39,695 nt of DNA from the NCBI GenBank assembly GCA_015521115.1, contig WAOT01000053.1:1-39695 (forward strand), given 5' to 3'. The notes below the pieces were generated by a model. The model was not told the DNA's origin, made no database searches, and worked only from the letters and a program-made list of their open reading frames with translations. Source of the stretch: Desulfurococcales archaeon (GTDB lineage: Archaea; Thermoproteota; Thermoprotei_A; Sulfolobales; Acidilobaceae). Made by a program: the position numbers and the translations under genes. Each line of letters starts with the position of its first letter. Position 1 is the first letter of the stretch. Positions 32,588-39,695 of this stretch are shown piece by piece.

Positions 32588-33732
32588 CCAGGGCGGGGGG
32601 CTGCACACGTCTAAGAGTGATTTCAAGACTAGCTTATGCATCCCTAATCGCGGCTGCGGCCTACATAGCGTTCAACCCCCTAGCAATAGACTACCCCGAG
32701 CTCGCCGGCCTGGCAGCAACATTATTCCCCACAGGCGCATGGATCCTCATAGAGAACCTCCCACTTGTAACCGCAATGTTTGTAGCCGGGATCTCGGCCC
32801 TACTAGGCTCACTCCGCTTACCCGTCATTATCATAGTGCTAGGCCTCCTACTATCCCTGAGGGGGCCGGAGGTCTCGCCGCCACTACAGATATCAATACT
32901 AACTGCGACAGCACTCCTCACTCACAGGCTCATGATCTCATGTGAGGGTAAGAAGCTCAACCCTGTGGGCCACGGGGTAAAGTGCGGTGGGAAGTGCGTC
33001 ATTTCATGGATCCTCTATGAGCTCACGGGGCTAGGCCTCGTATTGGGTCTCGCTATCGGGTCAGCCCTTATGCTCCGGAGACTGGGAGACGCTATAGAGA
33101 GGCTCTCCGCTGCAGTACCCCCGGACACCCGCGGGGCTCTACTCCTCCTATCCCACTCCCCCACTGTCAGGGTGGTGGCGGCCCTCATACTTCTAGCGGT
33201 TTCCTGGCTCCTCCTCACCAGCATCTATCCCGTCCTCTACACGGTTTCCGCTGCCACACCGCGGGGCGTGAGAGGTATAGTGGCGAGGTACGTGTCTGAG
33301 ACGATGGAGAAGATCAGGAAGGGGAAGGAGTGGCATATCAGGGTCTACATTATAACAGCGACGTCTATAGCGGGCTACGCGTTCGGGCTGGCCACAGTAT
33401 CCACATGGTTCTTCATGACCAAGAAGACACTAAGTACTGCATCGCTAGCAGGGACATTTATCGTCACCCTGGCCGGGAGCGCCCTCTTCTACATATTCCT
33501 AAAGAGGTTCCTAGTCTTGAACAGGACAAAATACCTCCTAGGAGCCCTCACGATACTCATACTATTCTTCGCAGCCCCAGCACTCCTAACAGACCCAGCC
33601 ATAATATGGGAGACAACCAAAGCCGTGCTCACCGGAGGGCAGCCGGCGTACTCACCTTTAGACGATAAGCTAATGGAAATGGAGACCTTCCAGAGAGCAC
33701 TAGAGGAGGCCCTAAGGGTGATCGTCAGATGA
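32584..33732 (+). CDS. Polytopic membrane protein of the MoxR locus
   Basis: A 382-residue protein with about seven to nine membrane helices, e.g. ISRLAYASLIAAAAYIAF, VTAMFVAGISALLG, VVAALILLAVSWLLLTS, ITATSIAGYAFGLATV, SLAGTFIVTLAGSALFYI and LGALTILILFFAAPALL. A basic cytoplasmic loop lies around ETMEKIRKGKEWHI. Not recognised as a known family. ATG 32584 overlaps the DUF58 stop (ATGA), so the gene is translationally coupled and is probably the membrane component of the MoxR/DUF58 system. It closes the operon. Confidence 0.75.
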   Translation: MTRAGGCTRLRVISRLAYASLIAAAAYIAFNPLAIDYPELAGLAATLFPTGAWILIENLPLVTAMFVAGISALLGSLRLPVIIIVLGLLLSLRGPEVSPPLQISILTATALLTHRLMISCEGKKLNPVGHGVKCGGKCVISWILYELTGLGLVLGLAIGSALMLRRLGDAIERLSAAVPPDTRGALLLLSHSPTVRVVAALILLAVSWLLLTSIYPVLYTVSAATPRGVRGIVARYVSETMEKIRKGKEWHIRVYIITATSIAGYAFGLATVSTWFFMTKKTLSTASLAGTFIVTLAGSALFYIFLKRFLVLNRTKYLLGALTILILFFAAPALLTDPAIIWETTKAVLTGGQPAYSPLDDKLMEMETFQRALEEALRVIVR

Positions 33733-33790
33733 GGGGGAGCACGATTCCCGTGGAACCGTACCTCACTTCCTGTGTACCCCGATATTCTCC

Positions 33791-33798
33791 ATATTTAT
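33791..33798 (+). promoter_or_regulatory. Probable TATA box of the small membrane protein gene
   Basis: ATATTTAT is centred 26 nt before GTG 33820, the spacing of a leaderless start. It overlaps the left half of the 25-nt palindrome at 33795-33819. Confidence 0.45.
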
Positions 33799-33819
33799 CA
33801 GTGTTTCAAACCCTGATAA
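33795..33819. promoter_or_regulatory. 25-nt palindrome, candidate operator
   Basis: TTATCAG-T-GTTT-C-AAAC-C-CTGATAA, where the left and right arms are perfect complements apart from one mismatched pair (33802 with 33812) and the central base. It covers the end of the TATA box and the predicted transcription start of the gene at 33820. A dimeric helix-turn-helix repressor could bind here. As a terminator for the operon ending at 33732 it would be atypical, since no T-run follows. Confidence 0.45.
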
Positions 33820-34122
33820 GTGGGGGTGCATAGAATAGTGGCTGGAGACAGTAGAAGGTTAAGGGGTCCAAACCTCATACGGGATATTGGGGCAGTAGCT
33901 ATTGCATTCACACTGATCTTCATAGCGTACAGGTTCTTCATGTTCAGCATATCAGCACTGGCACGGGAAGTCCCATACGTGTCAGCGGGGATAATGTCCG
34001 CCCTAATAGGGCTCCTCAGCCTAACAGGTGCAGTAGCAGTAGTCAGGGACTGGCTCCTAGCGAGGAAGGCACAGGAAGGAACAGAAACAGGGGGCATAGA
34101 GGTGCAGGACGCGAAGGGTTAG
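33820..34122 (+). CDS. Small membrane protein of unknown function
   Basis: A protein of at most 100 residues with two membrane helices (AVAIAFTLIFIAYRFFMF and SAGIMSALIGLLSLTGAVAVV) and a polar C-terminal tail ending EVQDAKG. No family recognised. GTG 33820 is the leaderless choice with the TATA box at 33791-33798; GTG 33838, with GGGGTG 10 nt upstream, is the alternative and would give 94 residues. The palindrome just upstream suggests regulation. Confidence 0.6.
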   Translation: MGVHRIVAGDSRRLRGPNLIRDIGAVAIAFTLIFIAYRFFMFSISALAREVPYVSAGIMSALIGLLSLTGAVAVVRDWLLARKAQEGTETGGIEVQDAKG

Positions 34123-34151
34123 ATGGTCTTAACGCTATAGATTACCTATTT

Positions 34152-36302
34152 ATGTTGTCCCCCATTGTTAAACTATTAGTCGGTCGAGGCCTCAAGGTGC
34201 AAAACGTGGGGGTGGGCTTCTCGTTGGGGAGTCACACCAGTAAAATAGTGGTTGCTATCGCACTAATTATGGTTGTCATAGTATATTCAACTCTAAACCA
34301 AAACGCCACGGCCACCCCTACACCCCCAATACAAGGGTATGCACCCTACTGGGCCTCATCCTGGAGCGACATGAAGCTCGTAAAAGTATTGCCCATAAGC
34401 AAAGAAAGCGCTTTAGTCGTCCTCTACAACATGTCGGGAGGCCTTTACAACGGCAACTTCACTGTAGCAGTCATAGGAGAAGGCTTCGAGAACACTCTAA
34501 AAGTCCCGGGTATAACAGGGCTGAACAACTTCCTCGGCGCCTATATATCTGGAAATGCTGGTTACGCTGTGATACTATTCTATAACCCGCAGTCTGGTGC
34601 CCCATACGCGGTTAAGTTCTATTACAATAACCAGTCATGGAGCTATATAGACATGTCCACCGTGACGGGGGGATGGGATCAACGCTACGTTTACAGCGTG
34701 GATATTGAGAACGAGTCTATGGCCCTGTTACAGTACCAACCCGACGGTGCGAACGCCACTATAAAAATAGTATCCACGAGAAATTTCGGACTAACAAATT
34801 CTTTCAGCATAAACTACACGATATACCAGCCGGTCACGCTCTCCCTATGCGGCGATACCTTAACAGTATTTACTAGTGGGGGAGGCGGTTCACCAGGAGT
34901 GATGGCGAGATACACCTCCAGCGGAGAACTAGTTGCGAGGGTGGAGGTTGCAGCTTCCGGTTATGCAACAATATTTGATAATTGCTGGAAGGCTGTAGTT
35001 ATTGATAATGAGAAGGGAGTATTTATTATAGACTTGAAAAATGGGACTGTATATAATAATACTGAAGTCAAAATCGGTTCAGGGGTCAAGTTCGAGACGT
35101 ACGTCTCACCACAGGGGGATAAAGTACTGTTAATCGTCGAAAACCCCGGGAACACGACACTATACCTTATAGGACTACACGGCGAACTACTTTACGAGAA
35201 CACCTCCCAGTACACCCTTAGTGTAACGGGTGACCCGTGGAGGCCGGACGGAGATGAATTCTACTACATTAAAACTCTTACGGGATTTATGCAGGAGGAG
35301 CACTTGGTCGTCTACAATGTGACTGGAAGGAATACCGAGGAAGTACTGAAGGCTAACTTTATAGGAGCCGCCGCTTGGCTCAACAACACGGATCTCCTGG
35401 TCACAGCAAAGTCAGTATATAGTGGCCCGTTCCTGGTGGTTCTTCGGGACGGTGTGGAGGTGTATAACCAGAGCCTCCCCTACCAGCCCCTTCCAACAGA
35501 GATCTACATAGAGGACGGTTCGCTCATTCTAGGCTACACACTTTATGATATTTACACGGGCAACTATTCGGCCACGGTCTATAGCCTAGTCAGGGCTACT
35601 GGAGTAGTCCTCCAGCAGACTTCGACAGCGACAACAATACTATACCCCACGCCTGAGGTAAGAGGCAGGCTCGGGAACGAGACAATTATAGGCTCCTCAG
35701 GTTCCATGAACTATACGGTCACCCTCATACCAGGAGTGTTAGCTACGTATACGGAGATAGGAGGGTCTTTATACAGGTCTTACAAATACGGGATAGTAGC
35801 CCTCATAAACGCCAGTGCGAAGTTTAACGGGGAGGCAGTCATAGAAGTAGAGCCAAACATGCCTCATTGCAGCTTCTCTAGTATCATATCGGAGGGAGAG
35901 GCCGTCAACTCCACGATCCACACTAAACAGGGCGGAGGGGTCTACATCGAGCTTAACCCCAACGGTGGTACGGCATACTTAGAAGGGGCAGCCGTATTTT
36001 GCCAGATACAGCCCTTCATTGGGGAGCTCCCAGACCTCAACCGACTTATTACTATAAATATTAACACGACATACCAACAAACAACGACTGGCGGCCAGCA
36101 GGGTTCCACCCAGACTTCCAATACTGGCTCCCTTAATACGGGCACTTCACAGGAGGGGCTCACATCTAGTCCGCAGGGGTCAGGCTATCAGCAGGGCACC
36201 CCTTCAGGCGGGGGTAAGCGGTCTGGCCTGAAGACGTGGATATCTATAATAGTAGTATTAATCATAATCTTATTAATAATAGTTTACCTAAAGGCTAGAT
36301 AG
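34152..36302 (+). CDS. Surface protein with Thr/Gln/Ser-rich stalk and C-terminal membrane anchor
   Basis: A 716-residue protein. A hydrophobic segment at about 31-46 (KIVVAIALIMVVIVYST) acts as signal or anchor, followed by Thr/Pro linker TPTPPIQGY. The outer part (60-620) is beta-rich with short repeats such as SGELVARVEV and HGELLYENTS that suggest a propeller-like or S-layer-type fold, and has many N-x-S/T glycosylation sites. Residues about 635-690 are a low-complexity Thr/Gln/Ser/Gly stalk, and the C-terminus is a membrane helix ISIIVVLIIILLIIVYL with KAR at the end. The start is not certain: ATG 34152 gives an unusual 30-residue head before the hydrophobic part; GTG 34197 (GAGG upstream) is an alternative. 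Composition is slightly more AT-rich than the MoxR operon. Confidence 0.7.
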   Translation: MLSPIVKLLVGRGLKVQNVGVGFSLGSHTSKIVVAIALIMVVIVYSTLNQNATATPTPPIQGYAPYWASSWSDMKLVKVLPISKESALVVLYNMSGGLYNGNFTVAVIGEGFENTLKVPGITGLNNFLGAYISGNAGYAVILFYNPQSGAPYAVKFYYNNQSWSYIDMSTVTGGWDQRYVYSVDIENESMALLQYQPDGANATIKIVSTRNFGLTNSFSINYTIYQPVTLSLCGDTLTVFTSGGGGSPGVMARYTSSGELVARVEVAASGYATIFDNCWKAVVIDNEKGVFIIDLKNGTVYNNTEVKIGSGVKFETYVSPQGDKVLLIVENPGNTTLYLIGLHGELLYENTSQYTLSVTGDPWRPDGDEFYYIKTLTGFMQEEHLVVYNVTGRNTEEVLKANFIGAAAWLNNTDLLVTAKSVYSGPFLVVLRDGVEVYNQSLPYQPLPTEIYIEDGSLILGYTLYDIYTGNYSATVYSLVRATGVVLQQTSTATTILYPTPEVRGRLGNETIIGSSGSMNYTVTLIPGVLATYTEIGGSLYRSYKYGIVALINASAKFNGEAVIEVEPNMPHCSFSSIISEGEAVNSTIHTKQGGGVYIELNPNGGTAYLEGAAVFCQIQPFIGELPDLNRLITININTTYQQTTTGGQQGSTQTSNTGSLNTGTSQEGLTSSPQGSGYQQGTPSGGGKRSGLKTWISIIVVLIIILLIIVYLKAR

Positions 36303-36364
36303 TGACTAGCCCTAGAGGGGGGCCTTCAAAGGGCCCGTAAAACCCGTTTTCCTCTCAGTCCCAA

Positions 36365-37423
36365 TTAGGCTCTAGCAACATAGATGTTGTCTTTATCCCT
36401 TACAATGCGGGCCCTCACCCTGACCCCCGGGCTACACCTCTTATCCCCGTTACAGTATAATGCCATGACCCTGTCCCCCCTAGCTGTAACTGCTAGGAGC
36501 TCGCCCTTATGCCACCCCTCAGACACGACCCGAAGTATCACTTCTTCACCCCTCCTATAGGGTGCCGGTAGCTTCGGGGCCTTTCGAAAGCCCAGCTCCT
36601 CCATGCCCGGCTTGAGCCTGTAGCCTGTCTCCTCCTCCAGCTCGCGGAGCCACTTATAGAACCTGGCCCAGCTCCACGCCTTTACCCCTCTCACCTTCCT
36701 GCCGTACCTGTGCTCCTCGTACTTCTGTATCAGCACTCCTGTCGGCCACCCGCTCTTCTCCCCGAGTCTCAGGCTCTTGGCGAGGTCTATCAGGTCTCTC
36801 ATGTCATCCTCGTTAATACCTGGAACTACGACTGGAGTAAGGACGACATCGATGCTAGTCTCTTTAACGGCATACTCGACCACTCTAACTACCCTCTCGA
36901 CATCATACCAGGGTACTCCGCTCAGCAGCCTCGCCTTTTCCGGGTCTAGCGTGTCGAGGCTGAGGTTGATCCTGTCTAGCCCAGCCTCCGCGAGCTTCCT
37001 AACCAGGTGTCTGCTTAGAAAGCCCCCGTGAGTCTCTAAGGCGATGCGCCCTACTAGGGGCGTCTTTCTGAGCAGCCTGATGATCTCGAGTATTTGGGGA
37101 TGGGCTAGCGGCTCCCCGACACCGTCTATGAGGGCCTCAACACTGACGCCCTTAAACTGGGCGATGACACCGACCCACCTCGCAATATACTCTGGCTCGA
37201 CTAGGAACTCAGCTCTACGAGTCCTACTAGAGGGGCCAGCATCAACGCTACAGTAGATACAGTTATGGGGGCAGAGGGTGCTAGGGCGGACTTGGAGGAC
37301 ATTAGTACCCCTATCAATTACCCCGAAAGCAATATGCCCGACGAGCGGCAGGGGAGGGCCGACCATGTAAACCCTCCTCCCATGGATGACACCCCAAACC
37401 CTAACCCCTGAATCCCCCGTCAT
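36365..37423 (-). CDS. Radical SAM enzyme with C-terminal TRAM-like domain
   Basis: A 352-residue radical S-adenosylmethionine protein. The CX3CX2C iron-sulfur motif is CPHNCIYC (Cys51, Cys55, Cys58). GVGEPLAHP is the expected GGE-like SAM-contact region, and LETHGG and INLSLDTL follow in order, as in MoaA-type enzymes. The last 60 residues (GEEVILRVVSEG to RDKDNIYVARA) look like a TRAM RNA-binding domain. This combination is found in archaeal radical SAM proteins of uncharacterised function (COG2100-like, by memory); a role in RNA modification is plausible but unproven. ATG 37423 (GGATGGTG upstream) is preferred to GTG 37447. Confidence 0.85.
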   Translation of the reverse strand: MTGDSGVRVWGVIHGRRVYMVGPPLPLVGHIAFGVIDRGTNVLQVRPSTLCPHNCIYCSVDAGPSSRTRRAEFLVEPEYIARWVGVIAQFKGVSVEALIDGVGEPLAHPQILEIIRLLRKTPLVGRIALETHGGFLSRHLVRKLAEAGLDRINLSLDTLDPEKARLLSGVPWYDVERVVRVVEYAVKETSIDVVLTPVVVPGINEDDMRDLIDLAKSLRLGEKSGWPTGVLIQKYEEHRYGRKVRGVKAWSWARFYKWLRELEEETGYRLKPGMEELGFRKAPKLPAPYRRGEEVILRVVSEGWHKGELLAVTARGDRVMALYCNGDKRCSPGVRVRARIVRDKDNIYVARA

Positions 37424-37575
37424 ACACCATCCCGTAGGTGAGGTCACCTACTGGGGCCCCTAAACATTTCCCGTCACCAGGGAGGAATTCGTTATCACTA
37501 GCCCCCAGATCAGGATGTTTTGTCTTTCCCTATCTCACACTACTCCCACTAAAAGCTAATGGAACCACCGTTTCC

Positions 37576-38187
37576 TCAGGGGGTATACGGTTTGAGGGTC
37601 ATCACGACTAAGGTACCGAATGGGGTATGCCGTATTGTAGTGTGGTATGTCGTCCCCCTTATCCTCACAATCGTTGTACACCTCTTGGAGCTACACTCCC
37701 TGACAGCACCTAACGCCCCGAGAATGACCTCCTTAATGACCTCCCTCTGCGGGGACGGTAGGGGCCTCACTACCCCACGGAGGATCCCTCTTTTACACTT
37801 CTCAAGCCCAGCATAAGTTGCCAGCCTGTATAGTACCAATGCTGCCGTGACTGTCCCGAAGAGAATGCCGATAGACTTGATCCGCTCGGGCAGGAATGGT
37901 ATTGAGAAGAGTAGTCCAAGTATGGATAGGAGTACGCCTTCCACGAGTATTCTGGCGGAGGTGACCCTCCTCGAGCAGCACAGGATCATGTCGGTCACTA
38001 TATCGATGTCCCTATTTATAGAGGCGTTCTCAGGCAGGCTTATGGAAACGTCTAGAACCTTCCCCCGCCAACCGTGACTCTCACTGGCGTCCTTAACGTT
38101 GGGGGGCCCCGGCGAGATCCGCACTCTTATCATCCTATATGGCGGGCCGAAAGGTTCAATAGTAAGGGGGGACTCACATATTCTCAT
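37576..38187 (-). CDS. Membrane protein of unknown function
   Basis: A 203-residue protein with two adjacent membrane helices (ILVEGVLLSILGLLFSIPFL and IGILFGTVTAALVLYRLATY) between an N-terminal polar domain of about 85 residues and a C-terminal soluble part with several Cys and Arg (VRECSSKRCTTIVRIRG). No family recognised. ATG 38187 follows GAGGT 8 nt upstream. The 152-nt gap to the radical SAM gene holds no clear feature. Confidence 0.55.
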   Translation of the reverse strand: MRICESPLTIEPFGPPYRMIRVRISPGPPNVKDASESHGWRGKVLDVSISLPENASINRDIDIVTDMILCCSRRVTSARILVEGVLLSILGLLFSIPFLPERIKSIGILFGTVTAALVLYRLATYAGLEKCKRGILRGVVRPLPSPQREVIKEVILGALGAVRECSSKRCTTIVRIRGTTYHTTIRHTPFGTLVVMTLKPYTP

Positions 38188-38305
38188 CGCTTCTAACCTC
38201 TACCGTGTCCATGAACGATTGACTTATTATTTTACTGTGCGTTTTAGAGGAGAGCTTTCAAGGGTTTTAAGAATTGGTGTTAAACCATAATCATTATTGC
38301 CTTAC

Positions 38306-38314
38306 ATATTAAAA
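38306..38314 (+). promoter_or_regulatory. TATA box for the membrane protein at 38338
   Basis: ATATTAAAA is centred about 28 nt before ATG 38338, which fits a leaderless transcript. The rest of the 150-nt divergent gap (38188-38337) is AT-rich and has no other obvious element. Confidence 0.4.
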
Positions 38315-38337
38315 TCGGAAACCTAAAGAACTGTATA

Positions 38338-39021
38338 ATGTGGGACGTGGGGGTGCTATTATTGGAGGTACCGGTGAGGGAGCTTAGAAAGGACGTCATT
38401 TATACTTTAGCTAGTGAGGCGTGGAAGAGGGCGAGGGACGGCTTCTGGCTGTGGGCTCTCTCATACTTGACCCTGATACCGATCGACATTTCTAGTAGGT
38501 TTGGGGGGAAGCTACGGGGTGCCCCTGTATTGGAGGCGATCGGTATCATAATATTCATCGTTGGCCTCCTCTGGATCTACGGTGCATCTGAGGAGGCAGT
38601 AAAGTTCACCCCTTACCCGGGGAGTACTCTCAATAAGCTGGCAAAGACGCTTGGCACGGCACTGCTCCTAGCGGGACTTGCATTACTAATGGGGCCATTC
38701 ATGGGAGTTTTATCCCTTCTACTGATATTATTCGCAGTTATCCTCGCGTTAGCCGGCTTAGTATACTTAATCCGGTTATCAGGGGAGCTCGGAGACACGA
38801 TTAGGTGGAGGTGGCTTCGCCCCCTGGTAATACTGTTATTCCTTACTTCAATAATATTGAAGATTATACCGGATCCACTGGCACTTCTCGTTAGCGATCT
38901 CGCGGGGGTTCTTACATATGCACTCCTAGCGTGGGCCTCCGGAGAGTATGCACACTACCTCGAGATGAGGGCTAAACAGGTCTTAGTGGGCCCGGGCACC
39001 CACACGGGTGCTGGGATATAG
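38338..39021 (+). CDS. Polytopic membrane protein of unknown function
   Basis: A 227-residue protein with about five membrane helices (FWLWALSYLTLIPIDI, AIGIIIFIVGLLWIY, LGTALLLAGLALLMGPF, LLLILFAVILALAGLVYLI, PLVILLFLTSIILKII) and an amphipathic N-terminus RELRKDVIYTLASEAWKRARDG. Resembles crenarchaeal DUF973-like membrane proteins in layout, but I cannot confirm it. The start is taken as the leaderless ATG 38338; a TTG at 38362 is an alternative. Confidence 0.6.
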   Translation: MWDVGVLLLEVPVRELRKDVIYTLASEAWKRARDGFWLWALSYLTLIPIDISSRFGGKLRGAPVLEAIGIIIFIVGLLWIYGASEEAVKFTPYPGSTLNKLAKTLGTALLLAGLALLMGPFMGVLSLLLILFAVILALAGLVYLIRLSGELGDTIRWRWLRPLVILLFLTSIILKIIPDPLALLVSDLAGVLTYALLAWASGEYAHYLEMRAKQVLVGPGTHTGAGI

Positions 39022-39083
39022 TATGGGGGCCTTCTAGGTCTTGTCATAGAACTGTGACGCGTCAGGCCGTCTACATACCATAT

Positions 39084-39695
39084 ATGCCCTACTCTCCTGT
39101 CCTAGGCCTCCTGGTGGCGCTGTTGAGGGTAGTTGGCTGGAGTAAGAGGGCTAACACTCCATGGCTTGGTGTGCCCCGCGGGTTCAAGTTGAGGAGGGAC
39201 TTCTGGGCTGCTGGGAGGGCTGAGAGGGCTTGGTATCTGGAGGCGTTGGAGGGGGCCTTAGCTGGAGCAAAAGAGCTCGTGGGGGAGAGGTTCATACTCT
39301 TCCACAGGGCCTTCTCACCTGATGGAGGCTTTGGTGTTGAGGTGTTTCATGATGGTGTGAGGGCGGGCTTATTGGCATGGGAGGGTGGGGAGTGGAAGCT
39401 CTACCCTAGCGGTGCGCTAGCTAGCCTCCTAGAATCCGCTGGCCACCCCGTCTATCCGGTGGGTGCCCGTGGGAGGCTGAAGGGGAAGAAGGTCATAGTG
39501 AGGGGCTGTAGGGCAGATATTGGCGGGTACATCCTAGTTGCAACCCGGAGGCATGTGGGCCCAGCCAAGGTATTGGAGTCCGGGGGCGGGGCCTGTAGGG
39601 TTCGTGTTAAGGACATGGCCCCCAGGGGGTTCAGGCTCTTAAACCCGTCGTCGATGAGTGAGGCGGTAACAGTTAATAGGGCATATATTGAGAGG
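39084..39695 (+). CDS. 5' part of a PUA-containing, probably PAPS-reductase-family protein
   Basis: A frame of 204 codons that runs off the right edge of the window with no stop. The N-terminal 110 residues are mixed; then VYPVGARGRLKGKKVIVRGC and the following strands RADIGGYILVATRRHVGPAKVLES look like a PUA-type domain, and VKDMAPRGFRLLNPSSMSE with VNRAYIER at the edge resembles the linker just before the ATP-pyrophosphatase (SGGKDS) domain of archaeal phosphoadenylylsulfate-reductase-like proteins. That catalytic domain would lie outside the window. The start is ATG 39084; GTG 39054 is also in frame. The family call is from memory of the pattern. Confidence 0.5.
   Translation, partial: MPYSPVLGLLVALLRVVGWSKRANTPWLGVPRGFKLRRDFWAAGRAERAWYLEALEGALAGAKELVGERFILFHRAFSPDGGFGVEVFHDGVRAGLLAWEGGEWKLYPSGALASLLESAGHPVYPVGARGRLKGKKVIVRGCRADIGGYILVATRRHVGPAKVLESGGGACRVRVKDMAPRGFRLLNPSSMSEAVTVNRAYIER

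Noticed and set aside
36319-36336. Hairpin GGGCC/GGCCC between convergent genes as a bidirectional terminator
   Set aside because: Only 5 bp, no clear T-run on either strand; chance is as likely in GC-rich DNA.
37448-37575. C/D box small RNA in the gap before the radical SAM gene
   Set aside because: Only imperfect box-like strings; no pair of C/D and C'/D' boxes in proper order.

Overview
The window looks like chromosomal DNA of a hyperthermophilic crenarchaeon, most likely of the Desulfurococcales/Pyrodictiaceae type. That placement is an inference from gene content: topoisomerase VI, TmcA, a two-gene pyrB-pyrI aspartate carbamoyltransferase, sulfide:quinone oxidoreductase with TusA/DsrE proteins, MoeA, many AGG/ATA codons, frequent GTG/TTG starts, and TATA boxes about 25 nt before leaderless or short-leader starts. 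No rRNA, canonical tRNA, CRISPR array or insertion sequence was seen.

Layout. 1-1355: the 3' part of a membrane protein and an ABC ATPase, fairly AT-rich. 1658-5263: top6B and top6A, with top6A carrying an in-frame 255-residue intein inside the Toprim DxD metal site. 5264-7406: an AT-rich insert with a possible 42-residue protein and a two-gene ABC/OLD-type ATPase plus Toprim-like (DUF3226-type) pair, which resembles split OLD/PARIS-like defence modules. 7403-9722 (minus): DUF1641, sulfide:quinone oxidoreductase, TusA and DsrE genes for sulfur metabolism. 9975-13846: a GYD-domain protein, a purine-type phosphoribosyltransferase, MoeA, a coiled-coil protein, a cloverleaf-like palindromic element in an intergenic gap, and an SCP2-type protein. 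13960-14568 (minus): a decayed gene for a secreted or membrane-anchored protein with one in-frame stop and two frame changes. 14653-16770 (minus): TmcA, the tRNA-Met cytidine acetyltransferase.

16874-33732: on the plus strand, a seven-bladed propeller protein fused to a degenerate Ser/Thr kinase domain, then the pyrB-pyrI-pyrC pyrimidine operon, then a seven-gene-scale envelope/chaperone locus: a 1057-residue multi-beta-sandwich protein without signal peptide, a secreted membrane-anchored DUF4129-like protein, a DUF4350-like protein, a MoxR AAA+ ATPase, a DUF58 protein and a polytopic membrane protein. The last four genes overlap or nearly touch, so they are probably co-transcribed. One small minus-strand membrane gene sits between the kinase gene and pyrB.

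33791-39695: a small membrane protein behind a 25-nt palindrome that overlaps its TATA box, a surface-anchored 716-residue protein with a Thr/Gln/Ser-rich stalk, a radical SAM-TRAM enzyme, two membrane proteins, and the 5' part of a PUA-containing, probably PAPS-reductase-family gene that runs off the window.

The strongest candidates for something new are the ATPase-Toprim pair, the intein lodged in the topoisomerase VI catalytic metal site, and the propeller-pseudokinase next to the MoxR/DUF58 locus. All functional statements rest on reading motifs by eye; no database search was run.
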